Assembly (NCBI RefSeq): GCF_022809715.1
Contig: NZ_CP094459.1
Span: 1,426,001 to 1,490,000 of the forward strand
DNA from: Burkholderia pyrrocinia
GTDB lineage: Bacteria > Pseudomonadota > Gammaproteobacteria > Burkholderiales > Burkholderiaceae
Reading direction: 5' to 3'
Length of the DNA stretch: 64,000 nucleotides
The translations under genes were made by a program, and so were the position numbers. The notes beneath the pieces are model-generated. The model saw only the letters and a program-made list of their open reading frames with translations, ran no database searches and was not told the origin of the DNA. Shown piece after piece: positions 1 through 10,100 of this stretch (position 1 is the stretch's first letter; each line of letters starts with the position of its first letter).

Positions 1-32
1 ACGACGGCGTCCCGATCGCGCGGCACGGTCAT
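1..32 (-). CDS. Probable start of tssG (T6SS baseplate), cut by the window edge
   Basis: Just after the tssF stop, an ATG on the minus strand at 32 opens a frame (M-T-V-P-R-D-R-D-A-V-V) that runs off the left edge. In most T6SS clusters tssG follows tssF directly, and TssG proteins often begin with a short charged N-terminus. The call rests on position only; too few residues are visible for recognition, no clear Shine-Dalgarno is seen, and other starts upstream (for example a TTG frame open through 1-124) are possible. Confidence 0.3.
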   Translation of the reverse strand, partial: MTVPRDRDAV

Positions 33-125
33 CGTGCGACTTGCGGATGTTGCTTGATTTCAAGCCTCGTCTGAGTGGTACGGAGCATGAAGCAGCCGTT
101 CTCCGAAGTTGGTCGCACAAGATAG

Positions 126-1937
126 TCAGACAAGAGCGATCGTTCCCGGTCGCGGTGTGCAGCGCTGAATTTCCCGACCGGTGTTGGCCGACATGACGAC
201 GAGCTGGACGAAGTTCGTTGCCGACATATGCGTTGTGAAAAAGTGTTGCATTACGCCGACGAACACATTCAGACTGGTTGCGGCGAACGCCTGTTCGTCA
301 ACGGTCAAGGTTACCTCCAGACCCCTTACGAAGCTCGGCATGGGTTCTCCCGACAGCCAGAGCTGCTTGACGCGATGGCCCAGATTCGTCAATCCGTCGA
401 TCAGGTTCGTATGTCTCCCGGACCGCGGGGTGAATTGACGGAGTAGGCGTTTCAATTCCACAAGCCCGGTGCGGGTCAGCTCGATCGAGTGTGGCGCGAG
501 TTGCGCGATGAGCCGCCATACGGCGTCGCCTTGTTGCGGCAAATGTGCGACCTCGGTGGGCGTATCGAGCATCATGATGCTCGACACCATTGGGCCTTGT
601 TCATTCACGAGATCGCCATTCTCCGCACTTGCCCGTATCCTGCGCGGGAGATCGCCGTTCGAGCAGGTCATGTTCGCCGTGATCTGCTCGATCCCGGTGT
701 CGAGGGCAGGGCGGCCATCGAGTCCGATCAGGCCGAGCGCGGCGTTCACCTTTCCTGACGGCGTTGCTGCCGTGTCTTGGACGAGAACCCAGTAAGGGCC
801 GGCCAGACCGCCGGCGCCGCCGTGCATGAGCGACGTGAACGGCCGAATGATATTCGTTCTGGATGCGCCGGTCGTGGCGCGGACCGTATCGACCGACCAC
901 ACTGCAACCTGGGCTGCGTCGGTGTTCTGAGATTGAACCGGATACGTGTCGGTCAGCGGGTCTCGCTTGAGCGGCACGGACGTAAGCCGGAACAGATTGA
1001 CGATCGGCGTGCAGAAGAGTTTCAGGTGCTCTGCAGACAGGTTTGCCAGCCGCTGCGCTTCTCGCGAATCCGGATGTACGCCGCAGATGGCGAGGTGCAG
1101 CGTCAACTGCGGACTGGGCCCTGCTGCACGCACGAGCGCGGCGAGATCGACGTCGACGAAATCGAATTTCTTCGAATACGCAAAGTATTCGCCGACCAGC
1201 CTCAAAGCCGGTGATCCGTCGTCTTCTTCGATCAGTTTCTCGGTATCGTCGTAGCCCACTGACGCAAGCGGCGGAGCGGGCAGTGCGGTCCAGCGCCGTT
1301 CGGTATCTTCGACGAAAGCCGCTGCCGTGCGCATCGTTATGGCATCCATTGCCGCGGCGACAACTTCATCGGCGCCATCGATATGGATGCGCAAGGGACT
1401 TGGGATGGACTTGATACGAAAGTCAGGCCGCGTAACGGCGAAGGTGACGGAGAGGAGGCCGGTTGTGCGCGGTGGCAATACGACGTCAGAGGGAACGGCT
1501 GTCGCCGATACGTAGCGCGCAGCCGCAACGCATATGGGTGCAAGCGTGACGTCGTACACGGTCCGGAACCTGCAGTCCTCTGCCTTGCTCGAGAGTTCGG
1601 TACCGCGGGGAATCAACGACGGCTCGGTGAGCTTGTCGAACATGTCGGAAACGTCGAACCGGGTAATGGCACATGCCGGCAGCGGTCGGACATACTGGGG
1701 ATGCAGCATGCCGAGGAGGGCGTCGGCAAACTCCGTGTAGTTGTCGTCGAGCCGAACGTCGATATTCGCGGCAAGAAGAGCGAATGATTGCAGCATTCGC
1801 TCGATATGCGGATCTTCGGAGCGGTCTCCGTTGATTCCGAGGCGGACTGCAATTTTGGGATAGCGCGCCGAGAAGGAGGCAATCGATCGGCGCAGTAGGG
1901 CAAGTTCTCTTTCGTAGTGCGGAAGCAGATGATCCAT
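126..1937 (-). CDS. tssF: Type VI secretion system baseplate protein TssF (VasA/ImpG)
   Basis: Structural component of the T6SS baseplate wedge (TssE-F-G-K), cytoplasmic and membrane-docked. The 603-residue product starts M-D-H-L-L-P-H-Y-E-R-E-L and continues with the F-S-A-R-Y-P-K-I-A and D-P-H-I-E-R-M-L-Q-S-F-A blocks typical of the family; the length is normal for TssF. The C-terminus (F-V-Q-L-V-V-M-S then a short Cys-Pro-rich end) also fits. I start at 1937 rather than the ATG at 1961 because family members begin at this MDH/Y motif. The rest of the T6SS cluster must lie to the left of the window; transcription runs out of the window. No effector or immunity gene is visible on this side, so this looks like the end of the cluster. 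Confidence 0.9.
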   Translation of the reverse strand: MDHLLPHYERELALLRRSIASFSARYPKIAVRLGINGDRSEDPHIERMLQSFALLAANIDVRLDDNYTEFADALLGMLHPQYVRPLPACAITRFDVSDMFDKLTEPSLIPRGTELSSKAEDCRFRTVYDVTLAPICVAAARYVSATAVPSDVVLPPRTTGLLSVTFAVTRPDFRIKSIPSPLRIHIDGADEVVAAAMDAITMRTAAAFVEDTERRWTALPAPPLASVGYDDTEKLIEEDDGSPALRLVGEYFAYSKKFDFVDVDLAALVRAAGPSPQLTLHLAICGVHPDSREAQRLANLSAEHLKLFCTPIVNLFRLTSVPLKRDPLTDTYPVQSQNTDAAQVAVWSVDTVRATTGASRTNIIRPFTSLMHGGAGGLAGPYWVLVQDTAATPSGKVNAALGLIGLDGRPALDTGIEQITANMTCSNGDLPRRIRASAENGDLVNEQGPMVSSIMMLDTPTEVAHLPQQGDAVWRLIAQLAPHSIELTRTGLVELKRLLRQFTPRSGRHTNLIDGLTNLGHRVKQLWLSGEPMPSFVRGLEVTLTVDEQAFAATSLNVFVGVMQHFFTTHMSATNFVQLVVMSANTGREIQRCTPRPGTIALV

Positions 1938-2131
1938 TGCGTGAAGTGGCGAACCGATCAAGCGTTAAAAACACGAATTCGCTGTCTGTCCGGTCGCGCT
2001 GAATGATGTCGGGCGCGTTAGCGCTGGCATCGCAATGATAACTGCAAAATTACAAAATGCTGTCGGTGTGTGTCGATCCGCTTTCCGATCAGCCGGTTTC
2101 AGAATCGGATTGGCGGCGCTGGATGCCCATG

Positions 2132-3334
2132 TCACGCGTCGCGCGTTCGCTGCCCCCGCGTGCGCTTCACCTCATACATCGCCTGATCCGCATGCTCGAT
2201 CAGCGCGTTCATGTCGGTGCCGTCGTCGGGCAGCATCGCGATCCCGACGCTGACGCCCAGCCGCAGCGCGTGTCCCTCGAATTCGAACGGTTCGCCGACC
2301 TGCCGCGCGAGCCGCGTGCTTTGCGTGTGCGCATCGTCGCGGTTGCCGACGTTCGGCAGGATCACCGCGAATTCGTCGCCGCCGACGCGCGCGACCGTAT
2401 CCGAACGCCGCACCGCACCGATCATCCGCGTGGCGATCTCGCGCAGCGCGGCGTCGCCCGCGCGATGGCCGAAACCGTCGTTGATCGGCTTCAGCCCGTC
2501 CATGTCGATGTTGAGGATGCCGAGCCGGCCGTTCGCGCGCAGCGCCGTATGCATCGACTGCCGCAGGCGGTCGTAGAACAGCGCGCGGTTCGGCAGGCCC
2601 GTGAGCGCGTCGTGCGTCGCCCGCAGGTACAGCTCGTTCGCCTCGTTGCGCGCGGCGTGGAACATCGCGGCGGCGATCAGCCCGGCCGTCAGCCGCAGCG
2701 TGCCGGCGTCGGCCGGGGAGAAGCCGTCGACGTCCGGCGACATCACCTTCAGCACGCCGACCGTCGTGTCGGCATGCGTGAGCGGCATCACGAGCATCGA
2801 GCGCAGGCCGACCCGGCGGCACGCGTCGCGATCGACGCGCGGATCGGTTTCCGAATCGACGCAGTGCAGCAACTCGCCGCGCTGCACGCACAGGCCCGAC
2901 AGGCTGCCCGAGCGTCGCAGCCGCAGGCCGAGCATCCCGGCGGCCGCGCCCGACGCGGCGCGGTACACCATGTCGTCGCCTTCGGCGAATTCGACCGCCG
3001 CGGCGCTCGCGCCGGTGAGCAGCGGCACCTGCTCGGCCACATAGGCCATCACGCTGCCGAGGTCGAGACCGAGTTTCGCGATCTCGGTTTGCGCCGCGAT
3101 GATGCGCAGCAGCGTGTCGGGGGACGGGGTGGCTGTGTCGACGATTTGATCCAAGTCGTTTTTCCGCGAAGAAAGATCATCGGGTAGTACGGGAGTGCGG
3201 TAGCATACGCGCCGCCCCGCGGCAGCGTCTTGCGGGCGGTCTGCAACGGACCGCCGCCAGCATGCCGGCCCGGCCGGCCGCGTCGGCAGTATGCCGTTCG
3301 GTCCCGCCGGCAGCAATGGCGAAAATTTTGCCAT
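2132..3334 (-). CDS. GAF-GGDEF diguanylate cyclase
   Basis: Likely makes c-di-GMP from two GTP. From the ATG at 3334 the protein is 400 residues: a low-complexity N-terminus, a GAF-type sensor domain (about 65-215) and a GGDEF domain (about 225-395). The active-site motif GGDEF lies at 318-322 and an intact product-inhibition I-site, R-R-S-D, at 309-312, exactly five residues upstream, so it should be active and feedback inhibited. No signal peptide or membrane segment is seen, so it is probably cytosolic. The start is uncertain: AAGGAG sits only a few bases before the ATG at 3334, but the first 50 or so residues look non-conserved and a later start (for example TTG at 3154) is possible. It is transcribed divergently from the cellulose operon, whose BcsA and BcsE bind c-di-GMP, which suggests it feeds that system. 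Confidence 0.85.
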   Translation of the reverse strand: MAKFSPLLPAGPNGILPTRPAGPACWRRSVADRPQDAAAGRRVCYRTPVLPDDLSSRKNDLDQIVDTATPSPDTLLRIIAAQTEIAKLGLDLGSVMAYVAEQVPLLTGASAAAVEFAEGDDMVYRAASGAAAGMLGLRLRRSGSLSGLCVQRGELLHCVDSETDPRVDRDACRRVGLRSMLVMPLTHADTTVGVLKVMSPDVDGFSPADAGTLRLTAGLIAAAMFHAARNEANELYLRATHDALTGLPNRALFYDRLRQSMHTALRANGRLGILNIDMDGLKPINDGFGHRAGDAALREIATRMIGAVRRSDTVARVGGDEFAVILPNVGNRDDAHTQSTRLARQVGEPFEFEGHALRLGVSVGIAMLPDDGTDMNALIEHADQAMYEVKRTRGQRTRDA

Positions 3335-3641
3335 TCACTCCTTTTGCACAGCATTTCCGACCGGATTGAGGTTTTTTTCGCTTCACTGTCGCGAATCGGG
3401 GTAAGTTTTGTCCTATTTTTGAGATAGTGTGACGAATGAGCGCGTGCCGGTGCCAGGCGCGCGCGCAAACACGACGACAGCCGATTAAAGAATGTACCGC
3501 TTCGTTTCGATAAATGAATCGGGCCAGTTAATTGATATGAGGGGAAGCAGTGGGGATGTTCACTCACGGGCATAGCTGCTTTGCGCGCATCGGTTTCGGT
3601 GCGACGGACGACCGGATGACCCTGACGAAACGGAGCGGCGC
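3335..3641. promoter_or_regulatory. Divergent promoter region between the diguanylate cyclase and bcsB
   Basis: 307 bases without a convincing gene, with an AT-richer core (about 3340-3560) than the surrounding coding DNA. It must carry the promoters for the minus-strand cyclase and for the plus-strand cellulose operon. An imperfect inverted repeat, ATGGC-G-AAAATTTT-GCCAT at 3316-3334, covers the annotated start codon of the cyclase. No -35/-10 pair is clear enough to name. A GGAG six bases ahead of the bcsB ATG is its ribosome binding site. Confidence 0.55.
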
Positions 3642-5957
3642 ATGAAGCCGGCCGCGTCGCTGCTGCTCCTGTCGATCGCCATGGCCGGCGCTTTTCACGC
3701 GGCCGTGCTGTCGGCCGCTCCGATGCCGGCGGCCGTTGCGGCGTCCGCCGCCGGTGCGGGTAATGCGCCGGCGCCGGTGCTCGCGGCCGCGCCGGCGGCG
3801 GCCAGCGCGCCGTCCGTCGGGCTGCCGGCGACGACCGTGCGCCTGCCGTTCGCGTCGCTCGGCGCGTTCGAACCGCTGCGCCTGCGCGGCGCCGACGACG
3901 CGCGCACCATCCACGCGGGCGTGCGGCTCGACCGCGTGGTCACGGGCGCGCGGCTGCGCCTGACCTACGCGTATTCGCCGTCGCTCGTGTTCCCGATGTC
4001 GCACCTGAAGGTGTCGGTGAACGGCGAGGTCATCGCGACCGTCCCGTTCGACGCCGCGCGCGCGGGCCGCGCGGTCACGCAGGAGATCCCGATCGATCCG
4101 CGCTATTTCTCGGATTTCAACCAGATCGGCCTGCGCCTGATCGCGCACTACACGCTCGACCATTGCGAGGATCCGTCGAACTCGGCGCTGTGGGCCGACG
4201 TGAGCCCGACGAGCGAACTGATCCTCGACGAATCGCCGGTTCGCTTGCCGAACGATCTCGCGCTGCTGCCCGCGCCGTTCTTCGACCGGCGCGACAACGG
4301 CCGCGTGCGGCTGCCATTCGTGCTGCCGGGGGCGCCCGATTCGGCGACGCTGCGTAGCGCGGGCGTGCTCGCGTCGTGGTTCGGCGCGCTGGCCGACTAC
4401 CGGCATGCGCGCTTCCCGGTGTCGTCCGCGCTGCCGGCCGACGACCAGGCGGTGGTGGTCGGCACGGCTGCGACGCTGCCGGCCGGCCTCGCGCTGCCGT
4501 CGGTCAACGGTCCGCTGCTCGCGGTTGCCGACAACCCGGCCGCGCCGGGGCGCAAGCTGCTCGTCGTCACGGGCCGCACGTCGGCCGAGGTCGACGACGC
4601 GGTCGCGACGCTCGTGCTCGGCCGCGCGGCGCTGTCAGGGCCGGCGGCGACGGTCGCGCACGTCGATCTCGGCGCGCCGCGCAAGCCGTACGACGCGCCG
4701 CGCTGGCTGCCGGTGAACCGGCCGATCGCGTTCCGCGAACTCGTGTCCGATCTGCGCGAACTGGAAGCGCGCGGCACGACGCCCGACGCGATTCGCCTGA
4801 ACCTGCGCGTGCCGGCCGATCTCCATTCATGGAACGGCTCGGGCGTGCCGATCACGCTGCGCTACCGCTACACGGCGCCGACCGTGCAGGACAACTCGAC
4901 GCTCGCCGTCGAGATCAACGACCAGCTCGTGAAGTCGTACCGGCTCGGGCCCGCCCACGCCGAGGACGCGCGCGGCCGCATGCAGCTGCCGCTGCTGTCG
5001 GTGCCGGAAGGGCGCGTGACGAGCGATGTCGACATCCCGGCGTTCCGCGTCGGCAGCGGCAACCAGCTGCAGTTCCGCTTCACGCTCGATTCGCAGAAGA
5101 CGGGCCTGTGCTCGAGCACGGCCACCGAGCCGCAGCGCGCGGCGATCGATCCCGATTCGACGATCGACTTCTCGCACTTCGTCCATTACGCGCAATTGCC
5201 GAACCTCGCGTATTTCGCGAACAGCGGTTTTCCGTTCACGCGCTTCGCCGACCTGTCGCAGACGGCCGTCGTTATGCCCGACCGGCCGTCGCCGCAGGAG
5301 CTCGAGGCCTACCTGACGATGCTCGGCCACATGGGCGAGTGGACGGGTTTCCCGGCACTGCGCGTGCAGGTCGCGCGGCCCGGCGACGTCGCGGCGCTGT
5401 CGGGCAGCAAGGATCTGCTCGTGATCGACGGCTCGCCCACGTCGCCGCTGCTCGCGCACTGGCGCTCGGCGCTGCCGCTCGCGATCGGCGAGCAGGGCGG
5501 TGCGGGCGGCGGCGGCGCGACGCGCGTCGCGTTCACGGTCAAGGAGCGCTGGCGCAACGGCGTCGGCCTTCCCGACGGCGGCGCGCATATCGAGCAGACG
5601 GGCCCGCTCGCGGCGCTCGCCGGTTTCGAGCTGCCGGGTAGCCATGGCCGCAGCGTCGTCGCGCTGACGGCGACCGACCAGCCGCGCCTCGGCGATCTGC
5701 TGAACGTGTTCGAGAACTCGGGCCTCGTGTCGCAGTTGCAGGGCGACCTCGCGCTGGTGCGGCCGGGGCAGGTCGACAGCCTGCGCGTCGGCGAGCCTTA
5801 CGTGGTCGGCTTCGTGCCGTGGTATGCGCGCGTCTGGACGCAGGCGGCGCGGCATCCGGTCGTGCTCGGCGCGGTCGGCGTCGTCGCGGGGCTGCTGCTC
5901 GCGCTCGGCGTGTTCAGCGTGCTGCAGAAAATCGCCGCGCGTCGACGGGGGATGTAA
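3642..5957 (+). CDS. bcsB: Cellulose synthase periplasmic subunit BcsB
   Basis: BcsB is the periplasmic partner of BcsA; it guides the nascent glucan across the periplasm and its C-terminal anchor is needed for synthase activity. The 771-residue product has an N-terminal hydrophobic signal segment (about 1-25), a long Ala/Pro-rich linker, two tandem BcsB-type carbohydrate-binding/flavodoxin-like units, and one C-terminal transmembrane helix (about 740-762) followed by K-I-A-A-R-R-R, as in the family. The start is set by GGAG six bases upstream of the ATG. It is the first gene of the operon, four bases ahead of bcsZ. In the enteric and Komagataeibacter clusters bcsA precedes bcsB, so its position 8 kb ahead of bcsA is unusual. 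Confidence 0.95.
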   Translation: MKPAASLLLLSIAMAGAFHAAVLSAAPMPAAVAASAAGAGNAPAPVLAAAPAAASAPSVGLPATTVRLPFASLGAFEPLRLRGADDARTIHAGVRLDRVVTGARLRLTYAYSPSLVFPMSHLKVSVNGEVIATVPFDAARAGRAVTQEIPIDPRYFSDFNQIGLRLIAHYTLDHCEDPSNSALWADVSPTSELILDESPVRLPNDLALLPAPFFDRRDNGRVRLPFVLPGAPDSATLRSAGVLASWFGALADYRHARFPVSSALPADDQAVVVGTAATLPAGLALPSVNGPLLAVADNPAAPGRKLLVVTGRTSAEVDDAVATLVLGRAALSGPAATVAHVDLGAPRKPYDAPRWLPVNRPIAFRELVSDLRELEARGTTPDAIRLNLRVPADLHSWNGSGVPITLRYRYTAPTVQDNSTLAVEINDQLVKSYRLGPAHAEDARGRMQLPLLSVPEGRVTSDVDIPAFRVGSGNQLQFRFTLDSQKTGLCSSTATEPQRAAIDPDSTIDFSHFVHYAQLPNLAYFANSGFPFTRFADLSQTAVVMPDRPSPQELEAYLTMLGHMGEWTGFPALRVQVARPGDVAALSGSKDLLVIDGSPTSPLLAHWRSALPLAIGEQGGAGGGGATRVAFTVKERWRNGVGLPDGGAHIEQTGPLAALAGFELPGSHGRSVVALTATDQPRLGDLLNVFENSGLVSQLQGDLALVRPGQVDSLRVGEPYVVGFVPWYARVWTQAARHPVVLGAVGVVAGLLLALGVFSVLQKIAARRRGM

Positions 5958-5960
5958 CGG

Positions 5961-7190
5961 ATGGCGGGGGTTATGGCGAAGCGACGGGTAACGCGGCCGG
6001 CGCGGCGCGTCGGCGCGGCACTCGCGCTGGCGGTTGCGATGGCGTGTGCGGCGGGCGGCATGGCCGCTCGCGCGCAGGCCGCGGGCGCCGGCGCGACCGA
6101 TGCGGCCGCCGCCGGATGCGGCGCGCCGTGGCCGCGCTGGGACGCGTTCAAGCGCGATTTCATCTCGGCCGACGGCCGCGTGATCGACGTCGGCTCGGCC
6201 GATTCACGCACGGTGTCGGAGGGGCAGGCGTATGGACTTTTCTTCGCGCTGGTCGCGAACGACCGGCGCATGTTCGACACGATCCTCGCATGGACCGAGA
6301 ACAACCTCGCGCAGGGCGACCTGAGCGCGCACCTGCCGGCGTGGCTGTGGGGCCGCGCGCCGGACGGCGCGTGGCGCGTGCTCGACGCGAACGCGGCGTC
6401 GGACGCCGACCTGTGGATCGCGTACGCGCTCGTCGAGGCCGGGCGGCTGTGGCACGAGCGCAGCTACACCGCGCGCGGCGCGCTGCTCGCGAAGCGCGTG
6501 CTCGACGAGGAAACCGCGACCGTGCCGGGCCTCGGCGTCACGCTGCTGCCCGGGCCGACCGGCTTCAAGCTGCCCAACGGCCAGTGGCGCGTGAACCCGA
6601 GCTATTCGCCGCCGCAGGTGATCCGCGCGCTCGGCGCGCGCCTGCCCGACGACCGGCGCTGGGCCGCGCTGGCATCCAGCACCGGGCGCGTGCTGCTCGA
6701 CACGGCGCCGAAGGGTTTTTCGCCCGACTGGGCGCTGTATCGCGCGGGCACGGGCTTCGGGCCCGATCCGCAGACGCATGCGGAGAGCGCGTACAACGCG
6801 ATCCGCGTGTACCTGTGGGCCGGCATGCTCGACCGCGCCGATCCGCTCGCCGCGCCGTTGCTCGCGCGTTTCGCGCCGTTCGCCGACCATATCGCCGCGC
6901 ATGGCGCGCCGCCGGAGAAGGTCGATACGACGACGGGCGTCGCGGGGCCGAACGACGGCAACGGCGGATTTTCCGCGGCGGCCGTGCCGTTTCTCGACGC
7001 GCGCGGCCAGCGCGCGCTCGCCGATGCGCAGGCGGCCCGCGTCGAGTCGCTCGCGCGCCAGTCGGCGCCCGGCTATTACACGAGCGTGCTGACGCTGTTC
7101 GGCCTCGGCTGGCGCGACGGACGCTACAGGTTCGGCGCGGACGGCACGCTCGACGCCCGCTGGGGAGGCCCTTCGTGCGCCGCCCGCTGA
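5961..7190 (+). CDS. bcsZ: Periplasmic endo-1,4-beta-glucanase BcsZ (GH8)
   Basis: GH8 endoglucanase that trims cellulose in the periplasm during synthesis and export. The 409-residue product has a twin-arginine-free signal peptide (cleavage near 40), then the GH8 fold. The catalytic acid is visible as Glu87 in T-V-S-E-G-Q-A-Y-G. The region that in E. coli BcsZ, as I recall it, holds the catalytic base Asp (Y-D-A-I-R-V-Y) reads Y-N-A-I-R-V-Y here, so Asn279 replaces it; see findings. Other landmarks (P-A-W-L-W-G, A-S-D-A-D-L-W-I-A, G-F-S-P-D-W) are intact. The start at 5961 is three bases after the bcsB stop; ATG at 5973 is an alternative. It overlaps bcsC by 16 bases, so the two are translationally linked. 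Confidence 0.93.
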   Translation: MAGVMAKRRVTRPARRVGAALALAVAMACAAGGMAARAQAAGAGATDAAAAGCGAPWPRWDAFKRDFISADGRVIDVGSADSRTVSEGQAYGLFFALVANDRRMFDTILAWTENNLAQGDLSAHLPAWLWGRAPDGAWRVLDANAASDADLWIAYALVEAGRLWHERSYTARGALLAKRVLDEETATVPGLGVTLLPGPTGFKLPNGQWRVNPSYSPPQVIRALGARLPDDRRWAALASSTGRVLLDTAPKGFSPDWALYRAGTGFGPDPQTHAESAYNAIRVYLWAGMLDRADPLAAPLLARFAPFADHIAAHGAPPEKVDTTTGVAGPNDGNGGFSAAAVPFLDARGQRALADAQAARVESLARQSAPGYYTSVLTLFGLGWRDGRYRFGADGTLDARWGGPSCAAR

Positions 7191-10100
7191 AGTGCGCCGC
7201 GCCGCATGTCGCGGGGTTCGCATGGCTCGCGTCGTCGGTGTGCGCGGCCGCGCCGGGCACCGCAGCCGACGCGGCGATGCCGAAAACCGCCATGCCGGCG
7301 GCTACCGCTTCCGCCGATGCGCAGCGCCAGCTCGATACCGCGCGGATGTGGGGCGTCAAGCATCGCGACGACCTCGCGAACGATGCGCTGCGCAAGGGGT
7401 TGCTGATCGCGCCGGGCAATCCCGAACTGCTTGCCGAACAGGTCCGTGTGCTGCTGCGGCTCGGCGATGCGAAGGGCGCGCAGGCCGCGCTCGCGCGCCT
7501 GCAGGCGCAGTCGCCGAATGCGCCCGCGACGCGGCGGGTGGCCGACGAATATCGCGTCGCGACGAGCGGGCGCGGCGAGATGGCGCAGATCCGCCTGCTC
7601 GCCCGCAGCGGCCGCGCCGACGAGGCAGCCCGGCGGATCGTCGCGCTGTTTCCGAACGGCGCGCCGTCGGGTGCGCTCGGCGCCGAGTATTACCAGATCG
7701 TGTCGAATGCGCCGGGCGGTCGCGAGCCGGCGATCGCCGCGCTGCGCCGCGCGGCCGCGGCCGATCCGCAGGACACGAGCGCGTCGATGGCGCTCGCGCG
7801 GCTGCTGAACCAGCGTGCCGACACGCGCGCGGAGGCGAACCGGATCGCATGGTCGCTCGCGAGGCGGGACGACGCCGACCATACGGAGGCGATGGCGCTG
7901 TGGCGGCGCGTGCTGCAATCGGCCGGCAGCGATCCGGCGTATCTCGACGCGCTGCATGCGTATCTCGCACTCGTGCCGGACGACACCGAATTCCGCGACC
8001 GCGCTGCCGAACTGGACAGCCGGCGCGATGCGCAGCGCCGGCTCGAACGCGATCCCGGCTATATCGCGCAGCAGCGCGGCCTGCAGGCGCTCGCGCGCGG
8101 CGACCTTGCGGCGGCCGATCCGCTGCTCGCCCGCGCCGCACGTGCGCGCGCGGACGACGCCGATGCGGTCGGCGGGCTCGGCCTGCTGCGCCTGCGCGAA
8201 GGGCGGCACGACGACGCGCGCGCGCTGTTCGCGCGGGCCGCGACGCTCGCGACCGACCAGCGCGGCAAATGGCAGAGCCTGGCGCGCACCGCGCAGTTCT
8301 GGGGCCTGCTCGCGCAAGGCCGTGCGGCCGCCGCCGCGGGACGGCCGCAGGATGCCGAGCGCGCGGCGCGTGCCGCGCTCGCGATGCAGCCGGACAGTCC
8401 GGACGCGAAGCTGCAGCTCGCCGATGCGCTGCTCGCGCAGCGCGACTGGGCGCGCGCGGAGCCGTTGCTGCGCGAATTGCTGGCCGCGCGTTCGCCGAAT
8501 CCGTCGGCCGTGCGCGGTGCGGCGATGCTGTATGAAAACACCGGCCGCGCGGACCGGATCGGCCCGCTGCTCGACGCGCTGCAAGGGCGCGTGACGGGCC
8601 GCGACGATCGCCGTGCGCTCGACGGCCTGCGCGCCGACCTGCTCGCGAACCAGGCGCGCGCGCTTGCTGACAAGGGCGAACGCGGGCCCGCCGCGCAACG
8701 CTACGAGGCGGCCGTGCGTGCGGCGCCCGACGCGCCGTGGACGCGTTTCGCGCTCGCGCGCCTGTATCGCGACATGGGGCTGCCGCAGCTCGGCCGCACG
8801 GTGATGGACGAGGGGCTCGCGCAAAGCGATACGCCCGAGATGCGCTACGCGACCGCGCTGTACCGCAATTCGCTCGACGACATCGCGGGCGCGCAGGCCG
8901 CGCTCGCGCCCGTCGACGATGCGCACCGTTCGGACGGGATGCGCGCGCTCGCGCGCAAGCTCGACGCGGAAAGCACGCTGGCCGACGCGCGCGGCGCGCT
9001 CGGGCGCGGCGATCGTGCGGCATTCGCGGCATCGCTCGCGCATGCGCAGGCAAGCGCGCCGGACGATCCCGACATGCTCGCCGCGATCGGCGCGCAGTGG
9101 ATCGGCGCGGGCGAACCCGAGCGCGGCCTCGCACCGTTGCGCGACTGGATCGCCGCGCACCCGCGCGAAGTCGATGCGGACGTGCGGCTGCGCTACGGCG
9201 ACCTGCTCGGCAGCGCGGGGCGCGACGACGCACTCGCCGCGTGGCTCGATGCGCTGCGCCGCGAACCGTCGCTGACGCCCGCGCAGACGGCGAGGCTCGA
9301 GGACCAGTCGCTGCGGCTCGTGCTGCGGCAGACGGACGATGCGATCGCGCGGCAGGACTACGCGCAGGCGCGTGCGCTGCTCGATCGCGCGAGCCCGGCC
9401 GGCCGCGCGGACAAGCGCCATGCGCTCGAACTGGCCGATCTCGAACGCGCGCAGGGCCATTACGGCGCGGCGCGCGACGCGCTCGCGGCGGTCGTCGCGC
9501 GCACGCCGAACGATGCCGATACGCAGCTCGCGCTCGCGCGCATCGACGAGGACAGCGGCAACCGCGCGGCCGCGCTCGCGCGGGTGCAGGCCGTGCTCGC
9601 ACGCACGCCGGACGACGACGTCGACACGCAACTGTCGGCCGTGCGCCGCCTGAACGCGCTGCGCCGTCCGGACGAAGCCGCGCAGGTGACCGGCCGGCTG
9701 CAGGCCGCGTATCCGGCGCGTGCGGACGTGACGGTCGCGGCCGGGCGCGTGGCCGAGGCACTGGGCCGCTACGACGACGCGGCGTCGCTGTACCGGCTGT
9801 CGCGGTCGCAGGAACGCACGGCGGGTGTGAGCCCGGGCCGCGACGGCCTGACGCCCGCGCAGGCCGCGTTCGCGGATCTCGAACAGCGGCGGAACCCCGA
9901 GATCGAGACCGGCTGGATGCCCGCGTACAAGTCGGGCGACGAAGGCATCTCGTCGTATCGCGCGCAGCAGGTGCCGATCTACCTGCAGATGCCGATCCGC
10001 TACGACGGGCATGTGTTCGCGCAGATCGACACCGTGCATCTGGATCCGGGCACGCTCGATACGAGCGACCCGAACGCGTATTCGCTGAAGACGTTCGGGA

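Noticed and set aside
5819..7174. Upstream extension of the bcsC frame
   Set aside because: It overlaps bcsZ fully; a GTG with a strong ribosome binding site and signal peptide at 7175 is a far better start.
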